Assembly (NCBI RefSeq): GCF_001424185.1
Contig: NZ_LMOM01000065.1
Coordinates: 276,618 to 340,617 of the forward strand
Origin: Deinococcus sp. Leaf326
GTDB lineage: Bacteria > Deinococcota > Deinococci > Deinococcales > Deinococcaceae
Reading direction: 5' to 3'
Length of the DNA: 64,000 bases
Position numbers and translations under genes: made by a program. Positions 33,185 to 42,749 of this stretch are shown here, piece after piece. A model generated the notes under the pieces. It saw nothing but the letters and a program-made list of their open reading frames with translations. It searched no databases and was not told the origin of the DNA. How positions within the stretch are numbered: position 1 is the stretch's first letter; every line of letters starts with the position of its first letter.

Positions 33185-34750
33185 TCAGTTCACCTGCCGC
33201 TCCTGGCCCGCCCACAGCTCGGCGCGCAGCACGAACTTCTGGAATTTGCCGCTGGCAGTCTTGGGCAACTCGTCGCGGAATTCGTAGTGCTTGGGCACCT
33301 TGAAGCCCGCCAGGCGCGCGCGCACATGCGCCGTGAGGTCCTCGGGACTGGCCGCATGGCCGCCGTGCAGCGCGACGAAGGCGCAGGGCACCTCGCCCCA
33401 GCGCGGGTCGGGCATGGCGACCACCACCGCCTCGCGCACGGCCGGGTGGGCGTAGAGCGCACCCTCGATCTCCACGCTGCTGATGTTCTCGCCGCCCGAG
33501 ATGATCACGTCCTTGTTGCGGTCGCGGATCTCGATGCGGCCGTCGGGGTGTGTGACCGCCACGTCGCCCGTGTGGAACCAGCCGCCCGCCAGCGCCCTGG
33601 CGGTCGCCTCCGGGTTGCGGAAATACCCCTTCATGACGAGGTTCCCGCGCACCATGATCTCACCCAGCGTCTGGCCGTCGTGGGGCACCGGGGACAGGTC
33701 CTCGGCCAGCACGTCCACCTCGCCGGCGAGCAGCATCTCGAACCCCTGGCGGGCGACCAGCGGCGCGCGCTCGGCGGTGGGCAGGGCTTCTTGCTGCGCG
33801 CTCAGTTCGGCCACAGTGATGAGCGGGCTCGTCTCGGTCAGGCCGTAGGCCTGCGTGACGTGGAAGCCCAGAGCGTTCATATCCGCGATGGTCCGCGCGT
33901 GCGGCGGGCTGCCGGCAGTGGTGACCCGCACGGGCCGGGACAGCGGGCGCGCCGTGGCGGGGTCGGTGAGCATCGAGAGGACTGTGGGCGCGGCGCACAG
34001 GTGCGTGACCCCGTAGGTCTCGATGGCGGCGTAGGCCTCGGCGGCGCGGACCAGCGGGAGCGTGACGTGGGTGACGCCCACCCCGAAGCCGCTCCAGACT
34101 CCGCCCCAGCCGTTGGCATGGAAGTCCGGCAGGGTGTGCAGGTACACGCTGTCCTGGTCGAACTTGAAGGTGTAGATCGTCTCGGCAGCGTTCAGCAGGC
34201 AGCCCCGGTGCGTGAGCATCACGCCTTTGGGGCTGCTCGTCGTGCCGGAGGTGAAGTTGATGGTGAGGGTGTCGTCCTCGTCATGGACCGCGTAGGGCAG
34301 GGGCGAGGCGTCCTGGGCGGCCAGCCTCGCCTCGAAGGCGGCCCCCGCCTCACCCTCGCCCAGGACCCAGACCTCGGTGCCCAGGTCGCGGGCGGCGTCG
34401 CGTACGCGGGGCTCCAGCGACTCGTCGACCAGCAGCAGCCGCACCTCGGCGTGCCGCAGCTGAAAGGCGTACTCCTCGGCACTCAGGCGCGTGTTGAGCG
34501 GCACGAGGACCGCGCCCGCCCAGGGCACCCCCGCGTAGGCCAGCAGGCCGCCGTGGGTGTTGGGCGACAGCACCCCGACCTGCGCCCCCGCGTAGCCCGC
34601 CGCCCCGACCGCGCGGGCCAGCCGGTAGATGCGCTCACCCCACTCGCGGTAGGTGAACTGCCGTCCGCCCGGCTCGGTCACCGCCACGCGGTCGGGGTAG
34701 ACGTTCAGGCCACGGCGGACCAGGTCGAGGGGCGTCAGCGGCGTCTTCAT
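33185..34750 (-). CDS. Acyl-CoA synthetase (AMP-forming), fatty-acid CoA ligase-like
   Basis: 521 residues of the ANL superfamily. P-loop-like INFTSGTTSSPKGVMLTHRG, YGLTETSP, hinge GRIEIRDRNKDVIISGGENI, and catalytic Lys motif ELPKTASGKFQKFVLR are intact. The size and the SGGENISSVEIE motif fit medium/long-chain fatty acid or dimethylsulfoniopropionate-type CoA ligases; the acyl chain is not predictable. The ATG at 34750 has a strong GGAGG upstream; upstream codons lack family similarity. Confidence 0.9.
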   Translation of the reverse strand: MKTPLTPLDLVRRGLNVYPDRVAVTEPGGRQFTYREWGERIYRLARAVGAAGYAGAQVGVLSPNTHGGLLAYAGVPWAGAVLVPLNTRLSAEEYAFQLRHAEVRLLLVDESLEPRVRDAARDLGTEVWVLGEGEAGAAFEARLAAQDASPLPYAVHDEDDTLTINFTSGTTSSPKGVMLTHRGCLLNAAETIYTFKFDQDSVYLHTLPDFHANGWGGVWSGFGVGVTHVTLPLVRAAEAYAAIETYGVTHLCAAPTVLSMLTDPATARPLSRPVRVTTAGSPPHARTIADMNALGFHVTQAYGLTETSPLITVAELSAQQEALPTAERAPLVARQGFEMLLAGEVDVLAEDLSPVPHDGQTLGEIMVRGNLVMKGYFRNPEATARALAGGWFHTGDVAVTHPDGRIEIRDRNKDVIISGGENISSVEIEGALYAHPAVREAVVVAMPDPRWGEVPCAFVALHGGHAASPEDLTAHVRARLAGFKVPKHYEFRDELPKTASGKFQKFVLRAELWAGQERQVN

Positions 34751-34957
34751 GGGCAGACCTCCGGGGGAGCAGCAGAGGGAGCGGAACGTGGGTTGTCGGT
34801 TGTGGGGCCACTGTACTCCGTCGCCCCGGCCCGCTTCACCCTCTCCCCCGCCGTGGTGCAGACCTGTGCAGCCCATCCGACCCGCCTCTACGGCCGGATC
34901 GGCGCGGCTGGGTCAGCGCGGTGCAGAGACCTCCGGCGGGGTCTGTGCCCCTGAAGT
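34751..34957. other. Intergenic gap between the CoA ligase and benE
   Basis: 207 bp, both genes on the minus strand. It should contain the CoA ligase promoter; no clear element or hairpin was identified. Confidence 0.4.
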
Positions 34958-36163
34958 CTAGGCCGCCCGCCGCCGCGCGCCCGTGACCTCCAGCGCGTGC
35001 ACGGCCAGCCCGGCGAGGATGCCCCAGAAGGCCGCCCCGATGCTCAGGGGGGTGACGCCGCTGAGGGTGATGAGGACCACCAGTGCGGGCGCGAGGCTGC
35101 CCGGCGCGTCCCGGAACCCCGCCAGGAGGCTGCTGCCGATGGCCGCCAGCAGCGCCAGCCCGGCGAGCGCCGCGAGGGCCTGCACCGGCAGGATGCCCAG
35201 CAGGTGCAGGAAGGTGCCCGCGAACAGCCCGAACACGATGTTGAACACGCCCGCCCACACGGCCGCCGTGTAGCGCCGCGCGGGGTCGGGGTGCGCCTCG
35301 GGGCCGCTGACGATGTTGGCGAGGAGCGCCCCCAGGGTCAGGTTGTGGCAGCCTACGAAGGCGGCTGCCGCGCTCGCCAGCCCGCAGACGCGCAGCACCG
35401 GCCCCGGCGCCGGCTCGTAGCCGTTGACCTTCAGGACCCCGAATCCCGGCACGAACTGTCCGGTGAAGGCCAGCAGCGTGAGAGGCAGCGCGAGGTTGAG
35501 CGTGGCCCGCAGGCTGAACTCGGGCCACACGAGCTGCGGCGTGGTCAGGGCAACCGCGACCGGCGCGGGGTGCCACAGCCCCAGCCCCGCGCTCGCCGCC
35601 ACGCCGACCACGAGCACGCCCGCCACCGCCCACAGGGGCCGCCACTGCCGCACCAGAAAGTACGCCAGCACCATCAGCCCGACGAGCAGGGGTTCTTGCC
35701 CGAAGGCCTGCGCCGCGTGAAAGCCGAAGGGCAGCAGGATGGCGGCGTTCAGGGCGGCGGCCAGATGCGGGGGGATGGCTCCCAGCGCCCGCGTCAGCGG
35801 CCGAAAGGTCCCCAGCAGGATGACGAGCACGGCGCTCGTGAGAAAGGCCCCGATGGCCTGCGCGAAGGGAATACCCGGCAGCGCCGTGAGCAGCAGCGCG
35901 ATGCCCGGCGTGGACCACGTGGACAGGATGGGCATCCGGGTACGCAGGCTCAGGAAGATGCCCGCCAGCCCGGCGAAGATGGCGTGTCCCCACAGCCACG
36001 ACATGGCGGTCGCGTCGCTGAGGTGCGCGGCCTGCGCCACGCTGTAGATCAGGACGTTCGGCCCCGCCCAGCCGATCAGGATGGCGATGAGGCCGCTCAG
36101 GACCGCGTTGGGGTGAGAGTCACGCCAGAAGTTGGGGCGGGCGAGGGGGGGCGCGGCGGTCAT
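34958..36163 (-). CDS. BenE-family (benzoate/H+ symporter) membrane transporter
   Basis: 401 residues with about 12 hydrophobic spans. NAVLSGLIAILIGWAGPNVL, STWSTPGIALLLT, FTGQFVPGFGVLKVNGY and FVGCHNLTLGALLANIV are characteristic of the BenE family, which imports benzoate in some proteobacteria. No benzoate degradation genes are present, so the substrate is open. It diverges from a MocR-type regulator with 117 bp between starts, suggesting direct regulation by that protein. The ATG at 36163 is the first Met directly before the conserved FWRDSHPNAVLSG. Confidence 0.88.
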   Translation of the reverse strand: MTAAPPLARPNFWRDSHPNAVLSGLIAILIGWAGPNVLIYSVAQAAHLSDATAMSWLWGHAIFAGLAGIFLSLRTRMPILSTWSTPGIALLLTALPGIPFAQAIGAFLTSAVLVILLGTFRPLTRALGAIPPHLAAALNAAILLPFGFHAAQAFGQEPLLVGLMVLAYFLVRQWRPLWAVAGVLVVGVAASAGLGLWHPAPVAVALTTPQLVWPEFSLRATLNLALPLTLLAFTGQFVPGFGVLKVNGYEPAPGPVLRVCGLASAAAAFVGCHNLTLGALLANIVSGPEAHPDPARRYTAAVWAGVFNIVFGLFAGTFLHLLGILPVQALAALAGLALLAAIGSSLLAGFRDAPGSLAPALVVLITLSGVTPLSIGAAFWGILAGLAVHALEVTGARRRAA

Positions 36164-36267
36164 CCGCCCAGTCTGCGGTCCGAATTGGCCTGGGCAACAG
36201 GGGCAATCCGGGGGCGATTGGCCTGCTTGTCTGGTCACCACCTGCATGATTGGCCTGTCCCCGGACC

Positions 36268-36273
36268 TATGCT
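36268..36273 (+). promoter_or_regulatory. -10-like element TATGCT before the MocR regulator
   Basis: TATGCT ends 7 nt before the ATG at 36281. It overlaps the alternative ATG at 36269, so the downstream ATG is the better start. Confidence 0.55.
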
Positions 36274-36280
36274 GCCGGGC

Positions 36281-37717
36281 ATGGACGCTCCGCGCTGGAC
36301 GGCCCTGCTCGCAGGCTGGCAATCGGGCACCGGGCCGCTGTACGCGCGGCTCTCCGCCCACCTGCGCGGCGCGGTGGCGGGCGGGCAGCTCGCGCCAGGA
36401 GAGACGCTGCCGGCCGAACGCGCACTGGGCACCCTGCTGGGCGTCAGCCGCAGCACGGTGGTCGCCGCCTATGACGACCTAGTGGCCGGGGACTGGATCA
36501 CCCGGCGCCGGGGCAGCGGCACCCGCGTGGCGGCGGGCGTGCCCCGGCAGGCGCGCGCACTGGAGCTGCGCAGCCCGGTGCGTGGGGGGCCGCTGCGGCC
36601 GGGGGGGACCGGGGACGACCTCGACCTCACGGTGGCGGTGCCCCTCCTGAGCGACGCCCAGCGTGCCGAGCTGAGCGGGGCGGTGGCCGGAGCCTTCGCC
36701 GAGTCGCTGTACCACCCCCTAGGTTTGCCCGAACTGCGCGCCGAACTGGCCGCGCTGTATACCGGAGGGGGCCTGCCCACCACGCCCGAACAGGTCGTTG
36801 TGACGAGCGGGGCGCAGCAGGCCATCGCGCTGCTCGCGGGCGCGCTGCTGCGCCCCGGCGACGCGGCGGTGCTGGAAACTCCAACCTACTTCGGGGCCAT
36901 CGACGTGTTCCGGGCGGCGGGAGCCACGCTGCGGGGTGTCCCCGTCACGCCGCAGGGCGCCGCGCCCGAGGAGTTCGCGGCGGCCGTGCGCGCGCACTCG
37001 CCCCGGCTGGCCTTCTTGACCCCCACCTTCCAGAACCCGACCGGCGCGGTGCTGCCCACCCATGCCCGGCAGCGCCTCGCCGCGACGATTGCGGAGGCCG
37101 GGCTGCCGACCATCGAGGACGACACCCTGATTGACCTGGGCTTCGGGGAGAACGCGCCCCCGCCCCGGCTGGCCTGTTTCGCGCCGCAGGCCCCCATCTT
37201 CAATGTCGGCTCCCTGTCCAAGCTGTACTGGGCGGGACTGCGGGTGGGCTGGCTGCGGCTGCCGGGCGGCGAGGACACGCGGGGCCTGGGGCGCGTGGTC
37301 ATGCAGGCCAAGACGCTGGCCGACTTCGGCGGTGGGCTGCCCTCGCAGCACCTCGCGCTGCACCTGCTGCGGCACCTGCCCCGCCTGCGGGCCGAGCGCC
37401 GCGCCGCCGTGACTCCGGCGCGCGACCTGCTCGCCGGGCTGCTGCGTGCCGAGCTGCCCGACTGGCAATTCACGCTGCCCCAGGGCGGACAGTTCCTGTG
37501 GGTCGAGCTGCCCACCCGCAGCGCGAGCAGTTTCATCCACAGCGCGGCGCGCCGGGGCGTGCGGCTCTTTCCCGGCGCCTCGATGGACGTGGGCGACCTG
37601 CCCGACGCTTACCTGCGCCTGCCCTTTACGCTGGACCCGGCCCAGTTGCCCGAGGCCGTGGGGCGCCTGAGGGCGGCGTGGCATGAGCACCAGCTGCGCG
37701 GCGAGCGGCTGGCCTAG
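36281..37717 (+). CDS. MocR/GntR-family PLP-dependent transcriptional regulator
   Basis: 478 residues. An N-terminal GntR winged helix (PLYARLSAHLRGAVAGGQLAPG, LPAERALGTLLGVSRSTVVA) is fused to a fold type I aminotransferase domain with TSGAQQAIALLAGALL, EDDTLIDLGF and the PLP-lysine motif NVGSLSKLYWAGLRVGWLR. MocR proteins such as GabR and PdxR bind PLP-linked ligands and regulate adjacent genes. It diverges from the BenE-type transporter, the probable target. It is also close to multisubstrate aminotransferases of the Lys/aromatic type, but the GntR domain is complete. Confidence 0.9.
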   Translation: MDAPRWTALLAGWQSGTGPLYARLSAHLRGAVAGGQLAPGETLPAERALGTLLGVSRSTVVAAYDDLVAGDWITRRRGSGTRVAAGVPRQARALELRSPVRGGPLRPGGTGDDLDLTVAVPLLSDAQRAELSGAVAGAFAESLYHPLGLPELRAELAALYTGGGLPTTPEQVVVTSGAQQAIALLAGALLRPGDAAVLETPTYFGAIDVFRAAGATLRGVPVTPQGAAPEEFAAAVRAHSPRLAFLTPTFQNPTGAVLPTHARQRLAATIAEAGLPTIEDDTLIDLGFGENAPPPRLACFAPQAPIFNVGSLSKLYWAGLRVGWLRLPGGEDTRGLGRVVMQAKTLADFGGGLPSQHLALHLLRHLPRLRAERRAAVTPARDLLAGLLRAELPDWQFTLPQGGQFLWVELPTRSASSFIHSAARRGVRLFPGASMDVGDLPDAYLRLPFTLDPAQLPEAVGRLRAAWHEHQLRGERLA

Positions 37718-37729
37718 CAGACGGGTGGA

Positions 37730-37753
37730 AAGTGGAGAAGTACGTCTCCACTT
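37730..37753. terminator. Hairpin between convergent genes
   Basis: AAGTGGAGA pairs perfectly with TCTCCACTT around a 6-nt loop. It lies between the MocR gene and apgM stops; T-tracts are absent or short. Confidence 0.5.
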
Positions 37754-37765
37754 CCCCAGCACCTG

Positions 37766-38995
37766 TTATGCCCCGTACTTGTTCAGCTTCAGCGCGTTCG
37801 CCATGAGCAGCGGCATCACGTCGGGGCCACGGCGCAGGCCGAGGCTGCCCTTCTGGGCCTCTTCCTCGGTGTAGCGCGCCGCCACGTCCTTGCGGCCGTG
37901 CTCACCGCGAATGAGCAGAGGCACGGGGTGCCAGGAGTGGCTCAGCAGTTTGCTGGGCGTGCTGTGGTCGCCCACGATGGCGATCACGTCGGGCTTCAGG
38001 GCCAGCAGCTGGGGCAGCAGTTCGTCGAAGATCTCGATCTTGTGGACCTTCTCGGCAAAGTCGCCGTCCTCGCCGGTGCTGTCGGTCTTCTTGACGTGGA
38101 AGTAGAAGAAGTCGTACTTCGCCCAGTTCTCGGTCACGGCTGCCACCTTGCCGTCTAGGGCGTCCTCGTGGCCTTCGACGTCCAGCACGTCCATGCCGAC
38201 CAGGCTGGCGAGGCCCTTGTACATCGGGTAACTGGCGATACAGGCGGCCTTGAGCTGGTAGGCGTCCTCGAAGCTGGGGAAGTGGGGCACGTCGCTGTAG
38301 CCCCGGAACAGCACGCCGTTGACCTGCTCCTCACCCTTCAGGGCTTCCTCGGCGCGGGCCACAAAGGCGTTGACCAGCCCGGCGGTCTTCGCGCTCGCGG
38401 GGTCCTGGGCCTGGGCCTGCATGGGCTGCACGCCGGTCACCTGCGGGTCCACATCGCTGAGGTTGGCGCCCAGCGGCTCGCCCTGCGCGCGGAACACGAC
38501 TACGAAGCGGTGCTCGGACTCGGTGTAGATCTCGACCGGCACGCCGTCGATCTCGGGAACCGCGCCCTTGAGCAGCGCCACGATCTCGGCGTTCTTCTCG
38601 TCACTGGGGCGGCCCGCGCGGCGGTCCAGAATCAGGCGGTCCCTGCCCAGCGTGGCGAAGTTGCCGCGCACAGCCACGTCGCCCGAGTTGAGCTTGACGC
38701 CGATGCCCACCGCCGAGAGCGCCCCGCGCCCCACCACGTAGCGCAGCGGGTCGTAGCCGAACAGCGAGAGGTGGCCGGGGCCGCTGCCGGGCGTGATGCC
38801 CGCGCCGACGAGTTCCACGAGGCCGAGCTGCGAGTCTTTGGCCAGCGCGTCGAGGTTGGGGGTCTTGGCGGTCGCCAGTTCGGTGTCGCCGTTCAGGGTG
38901 AGCGGCAGGCCGCCCACGCCGTCGAGCACGACCATCAGGATCTTGCTGTCGGTTTTCTTCGCCAGGCCGCGCACGGTATCGAGCAGGTCACTCAT
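37766..38995 (-). CDS. apgM: 2,3-bisphosphoglycerate-independent phosphoglycerate mutase, archaeal type
   Basis: 409 residues. The alkaline-phosphatase-superfamily start [28 protein letters not shown] around the catalytic Ser/Thr region, [28 protein letters not shown] and [11 protein letters not shown] (metal ligands) match the archaeal ApgM group. It interconverts 3- and 2-phosphoglycerate in glycolysis. The ATG at 38995 has TAGACT 7 nt upstream, consistent with a leaderless message. Confidence 0.93.
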   Translation of the reverse strand: MSDLLDTVRGLAKKTDSKILMVVLDGVGGLPLTLNGDTELATAKTPNLDALAKDSQLGLVELVGAGITPGSGPGHLSLFGYDPLRYVVGRGALSAVGIGVKLNSGDVAVRGNFATLGRDRLILDRRAGRPSDEKNAEIVALLKGAVPEIDGVPVEIYTESEHRFVVVFRAQGEPLGANLSDVDPQVTGVQPMQAQAQDPASAKTAGLVNAFVARAEEALKGEEQVNGVLFRGYSDVPHFPSFEDAYQLKAACIASYPMYKGLASLVGMDVLDVEGHEDALDGKVAAVTENWAKYDFFYFHVKKTDSTGEDGDFAEKVHKIEIFDELLPQLLALKPDVIAIVGDHSTPSKLLSHSWHPVPLLIRGEHGRKDVAARYTEEEAQKGSLGLRRGPDVMPLLMANALKLNKYGA

Positions 38996-39079
38996 GGCGG
39001 CCAGTCTACGCCGCGCCCCGTCAGCCTCAGGCCAGGGCCTGTCAAGACACCTAGCCGCCCGGCTGCCGGCGCAGGGCAC

Positions 39080-39113
39080 AAAAAAGCCGCCCCGGACACG
39101 TGTCCGGGGCGGC
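39080..39113 (-). terminator. Strong terminator after the TerC gene
   Basis: A perfect 14-bp palindromic stem spans 39086-39113, followed on the minus strand by six T. It is downstream of the TerC-family gene and upstream of apgM. Confidence 0.9.
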
Positions 39114-39136
39114 GCAGAGGGGGCCAGCGGGGCGGC

Positions 39137-39961
39137 TCAGCCCCTACGGCCGTCAATGCGCCCGTCGGCGGCGTCGGCCACCGTGTCGTCGATCTCGCCG
39201 ACCACGGCGTCGGCCTTGGCCTCGGCGGCGGCGTCGCTCATGGCAGGCTTGCGGGTCGCCAGGAAGGACCCGATGACGCCGATGGCGGCCATGACCCCCC
39301 AGAACACGACGGCGGGCAGGTGAAAGGTGGGCACCGCAGGAAAGACCTCGTGGGCGGCTTCGAGCGTCTCGACCGCGAGCTTGACCGCGATCCAGCCGAC
39401 CAGGGCGTAGGCCACGTTGTCGAAGGCCGGGTACTTGTTGAGCAGCTTGAGGAACACCGTCGCGGCGATCCGCATCAGGATCAGGCCGATGATGCCGCCG
39501 ATGACCACGATGGTCAGGCCCTGCTGGCGGGCCATACCGCGCGGAATGAGGGCCACGCCCGCCAGGATGCTGTCCACGCTGAAGGCCAGATCGGTGAGGT
39601 TGAGCAGAATCACGGTGGGCCAGAAGCCCCGGCCCTTGGCCTTGTCGTCGGCCTCGTCTTCGGTGCCCTTGTGCTTGACGAAGTGGCTGATCGCCAGGTA
39701 GGCGAGGTACGCGGCCCCGAAGGCGCGCAGCCACCAGTATTCGAGGATGTAGCTGGCGAGCAGCACGCCCAGGATACGCAGGACGACCGCGCCCCCGATG
39801 CCGTAGGCCAGCGCCTTGCGCTGAAGGTCGCCCTTGAGGTGGCGCACCATGACCGCCAGCACAAGCGCGTTGTCGGCCGAGAGCAACCCCTCAAGCAGAA
39901 TCAGGGTGCCGAGGATCGCCCAGAATTCGGGCGTGATGGGAGGCATTTCGAGTCCGAACAT
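39137..39961 (-). CDS. TerC-family integral membrane protein
   Basis: 274 residues with about seven spans. LLEGLLSADNALVLAVMVRHL and LLNLTDLAFSVDSILAGVALI carry the acidic residues typical of TerC/Alx/YkoY proteins, which act in metal-ion (often Mn2+) export or photosynthetic/secretory membrane insertion. The family includes tellurite-resistance loci, but no ter operon is present. Mn homeostasis is central to Deinococcus radioresistance, so an Mn role is attractive but only inferred. Confidence 0.9.
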   Translation of the reverse strand: MFGLEMPPITPEFWAILGTLILLEGLLSADNALVLAVMVRHLKGDLQRKALAYGIGGAVVLRILGVLLASYILEYWWLRAFGAAYLAYLAISHFVKHKGTEDEADDKAKGRGFWPTVILLNLTDLAFSVDSILAGVALIPRGMARQQGLTIVVIGGIIGLILMRIAATVFLKLLNKYPAFDNVAYALVGWIAVKLAVETLEAAHEVFPAVPTFHLPAVVFWGVMAAIGVIGSFLATRKPAMSDAAAEAKADAVVGEIDDTVADAADGRIDGRRG

Positions 39962-40067
39962 AGATTAAGGCAGTCTAACGTTCCTGCCCTCCACTGTCTG
40001 CGCGGCGGGCACGAACGCAATGCACGCTATGCACAGGCCAGTGCTCCGTGCCCCTACGCGCGGCGGC

Positions 40068-40739
40068 TCAGGAGACGATCTGGCCGGTCTCGTCGAGGGC
40101 CGGGTACGCCTCGCCGCGCTCGCGGTAGGCCGGGGCGAGGTCGGGGTAGGCCCACTCGAAGGCCAGGGCCTCCAAGGCGGCGGGGGCGAGTTGCGGCGTC
40201 TCGTACATCCCGGCGGTGAGACGCTGACGCTGGGCCTCGAACAGGATGCTGGCAGCGGCTACCGACACGTTGAGGCTCTGGACCATGCCGTACATCGGAA
40301 TGACGATGTTGGCGTCGGCGGCCTCGGCAGCCTCGTCCGACACGCCCCACTTCTCGGCGCCCAGCAGCACGCAGGTCGGGCGCGAGTAGTCGAATTCGCG
40401 GTAGTCCACGCTGCGCTGCGAGAGGTGCGTGGCGAGCACCTGAAAGCCGCGCGCCTGCAACTCGCGCACCGCGCCCACGGCGTCGGCGTGGGGGTTGACC
40501 CGCACCCACTTGTGCGCGCTGCCGGAGGTCGCGTCGTAGGTGTGGCCCTCGAAGGCGGCCAGGGTGCCGTGCCTGGGCGGGACAGCGTGGGCTTCGAGCA
40601 CCCCCACCGCGTCGCAGGTCCGCACGATGGCGCTGAGGTTGTGCGGCTTGTTGACCTCGTCCATCAATACGGTCAGGGTGGGCTGGCGTTTGCTCAGCAC
40701 GCGGCGGATCTTGGCGTAGCGTTCGGGGGTGGGGGCCAT
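40068..40739 (-). CDS. trmH: tRNA (guanosine-18-2-prime-O)-methyltransferase TrmH
   Basis: 223-residue SPOUT methyltransferase. Motif 1 [14 protein letters not shown], motif 2 [10 protein letters not shown] and motif 3 [20 protein letters not shown] form the knotted SAM site, and [21 protein letters not shown] is the TrmH N-terminal signature. It methylates Gm18 in the tRNA D-loop. TACCCT lies 8 nt before the ATG, again leaderless. It is divergent from the DUF1440 gene with 82 bp between starts. Confidence 0.92.
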   Translation of the reverse strand: MAPTPERYAKIRRVLSKRQPTLTVLMDEVNKPHNLSAIVRTCDAVGVLEAHAVPPRHGTLAAFEGHTYDATSGSAHKWVRVNPHADAVGAVRELQARGFQVLATHLSQRSVDYREFDYSRPTCVLLGAEKWGVSDEAAEAADANIVIPMYGMVQSLNVSVAAASILFEAQRQRLTAGMYETPQLAPAALEALAFEWAYPDLAPAYRERGEAYPALDETGQIVS

Positions 40740-40808
40740 GACAGGCCAGGGTAACGCACGCGGCTTGAGAGGGTCTTTACCCGCCGCCGGGCGCTGGAGC
40801 TGGCCGCC

Positions 40809-40814
40809 TATGCT
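40809..40814 (+). promoter_or_regulatory. -10-like element TATGCT before the DUF1440 gene
   Basis: TATGCT ends 7 nt before the ATG at 40822 and overlaps an in-frame ATG at 40810, favouring 40822 as the start. Confidence 0.5.
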
Positions 40815-40821
40815 GCCCCCC

Positions 40822-41361
40822 ATGAGACGAACCGATCCCCTGCGAGGCGCGCTGGTGGGCGCCGTGGCCGGCCTGGTGGGCGCCTACGTGAAGTCCCTGG
40901 TCGAGCCGCCCCTGCAAAAGCTGACCGAGAAGGCCTTTCCGCCCACCCCCGAGCAGAAGAAGATGATCGGCGCCGACCCTATCGGCCGCCAGGACCACAT
41001 GCCCCCCGCCGAGATGATCAAGGCGGCCGACGAGGCCCTGACCGGCCACACCCCCAGCAAGGACGCCAAACTCAAGGGCCAGCAGGTCATCCACTACACC
41101 CTGGGGGCCACCCTGGGCGCGGCCTACGGAGCCCTGGCCGCCGTGAATCCGGCCGTGACCCTCGGCGCGGGCGTGCCCGCCGGAGCCGTCATGTACGGCC
41201 TGACCCACGCGACCGCCGTGCCCGCCACCGGCTTCCAGGCCTGGCCCTGGCAACTGCCGCTGGCCGCCGTGCTGTGGGAGTCGGGATCGCATCTGGCATT
41301 CGGCCTGACCACCGAGCTGACCCGCCGCGCCATCGAGGCCGCACTCGACCGGATGGACTGA
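40822..41361 (+). CDS. DUF1440 (YagU-like) membrane-associated protein
   Basis: 179 residues. An N-terminal glycine-rich hydrophobic span ([22 protein letters not shown]), a charged central part and further hydrophobic segments ([38 protein letters not shown]) match the YagU/DUF1440 family. YagU in E. coli is linked to acid resistance; function here is unknown. It converges on the DUF389 gene. Confidence 0.75.
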   Translation: MRRTDPLRGALVGAVAGLVGAYVKSLVEPPLQKLTEKAFPPTPEQKKMIGADPIGRQDHMPPAEMIKAADEALTGHTPSKDAKLKGQQVIHYTLGATLGAAYGALAAVNPAVTLGAGVPAGAVMYGLTHATAVPATGFQAWPWQLPLAAVLWESGSHLAFGLTTELTRRAIEAALDRMD

Positions 41362-41414
41362 TCCGCATGCCCCGCCCGGCCTCTCCCCCGCCGGGCGGAG
41401 GCCAGTTGTTTCGC

Positions 41415-42335
41415 CTACAGCAGCGGCTTGCGGCGGTGCACGGCCACCTGCTTGATCCAGAAGACGAGCGAGCACAGGACCACGACGAGCAGGGCATCGA
41501 GGCCGAAGCGCTCCAGGCCCTCGGCAGCGAGGTCGAGACGGCCCAGCGTGAGGGCCATGCCGACCGTGGCGGCGGCAGGCATGAGAACCAGGGCCACGAG
41601 CGCGCCCGCGATCACGCTGCGGCGGTAGGCCGACATGATCACGGCCCCCGCGAGAGCCCCGGCGGCCGAGAACAGCACCTCGGCGGCGGTCGGTTCGGCC
41701 AGCCGCACCAGCTCGGCGTTGCCAGTGAAGTCCCCCACGGTAGCTGCGCCCATCCAGCGCAGCAGCAGGAAGGTCAGCCCAGCAGTCAGGACGAACACCG
41801 CGTACCCGGCCAGCACCGCCCGGCCCCCGAGCTTCAGGGCCACCGGCTGACGCAGCACCAGACCCAGCGCCACCTTGGCGATCGGCTCGAAGCCCGGCGA
41901 GATGATGGACGCCGCCACGAAGGCCAGAGCCTGCGGCGTACCGCCCGTGACCATGCCCACCGAGGCCAGCACGCCCCCCAGGGCCATCAGCGCCAGAAAG
42001 TTGGGCGTTACGTGAATCTGGTGACGCAGGCCGGCGGCGATCTCCTCCCACAGCGCCTCGTCCACGTCGCTCAGCACGCGGTCGTGGGCGTCGGGGTCCA
42101 GGATGGCACTCACCTCACTGGTAGCGACCGAGAAGTGCGGGCACAGCGCCTCGACCTGCCGCAGCACCTCGTCGGCCCCGTCGTTCAGGACGTGCGCCGT
42201 GATGACGTCGCCCGGCGGCTTAACCGACGCGCCCCGGCTCACACTCAGGCTCACCACGGCGCCGAGCGGCTCCAGCGCAGCCAGCAGCCCATCGGTGGAC
42301 GCCGCCGGAACCGCGATGCTCAGCGCCCGGTGCAT
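41415..42335 (-). CDS. DUF389 family membrane protein
   Basis: 306 residues. A soluble ACT-like N-terminal region (1-125) is followed by about six spans. GHQIHVTPNFLALMALGGVLAS-type sequence, ASIISPGFEPIAKVALGLVL and IAGALVALVLMPAAATVGMAL are the conserved DUF389 (TIGR00341-like) segments. Some relatives bind nucleotide second messengers through the N-terminal part; that is not shown here. Function unknown. Confidence 0.83.
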   Translation of the reverse strand: MHRALSIAVPAASTDGLLAALEPLGAVVSLSVSRGASVKPPGDVITAHVLNDGADEVLRQVEALCPHFSVATSEVSAILDPDAHDRVLSDVDEALWEEIAAGLRHQIHVTPNFLALMALGGVLASVGMVTGGTPQALAFVAASIISPGFEPIAKVALGLVLRQPVALKLGGRAVLAGYAVFVLTAGLTFLLLRWMGAATVGDFTGNAELVRLAEPTAAEVLFSAAGALAGAVIMSAYRRSVIAGALVALVLMPAAATVGMALTLGRLDLAAEGLERFGLDALLVVVLCSLVFWIKQVAVHRRKPLL

Positions 42336-42440
42336 CTCTTCACCACCAGGGAGGGCACAGGGGCAGCCTAGTGCCGCGCGGCAGAGACACCAAACGGGCT
42401 TCCTTTAGCTGACCAGGCCGGACTCGCCCGGAAAACAACA

Positions 42441-42466
42441 AAAAACTCTCCCCCGAAGGAGAGAGT
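42441..42466 (-). terminator. Terminator of tRNA-Pro
   Basis: On the minus strand ACTCTCTCC-TTCG-GGGGAGAGT forms a 9-bp stem (42466-42458 with 42453-42445) capped by a stable TTCG tetraloop, followed by a T-rich run. Confidence 0.88.
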
Positions 42467-42467
42467 C

Positions 42468-42549
<82 letters not shown>

Positions 42550-42565
42550 AAACACCAGCCACAGA

Positions 42566-42594
42566 ACTATAGGGGCTCAGGCCGCAGCGGTCAA
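42566..42594 (-). promoter_or_regulatory. Promoter of tRNA-Pro
   Basis: TTGACC at 42594-42589 and TATAGT at 42571-42566 are separated by exactly 17 bp, a housekeeping-sigma promoter. The tRNA 5-prime end lies 16 nt after the -10 box. Confidence 0.85.
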
Positions 42595-42749
42595 GCCGGG
42601 GCCAGGAGTGACCTGGCCCGGCGGCGCGGCGAGACCCGGAAAACGGGTCAAAACAGGCTGCCGGGCACTCTTCTTCCGGGGGCACGGCGGACCGGAGGTG
42701 CTCCGCGAAGCGGGACGGTCCGCACGCGGCGGCCCTTATCCTGTGGGCC

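Noticed and set aside
34997..36280. Long N-terminal extension of the MocR ORF
   Set aside because: It is antisense to benE; the GntR domain starts at the chosen ATG.
38168..40219. 683-aa plus ORF over apgM and terC
   Set aside because: Crosses two real minus-strand genes and a terminator; low-complexity shadow.
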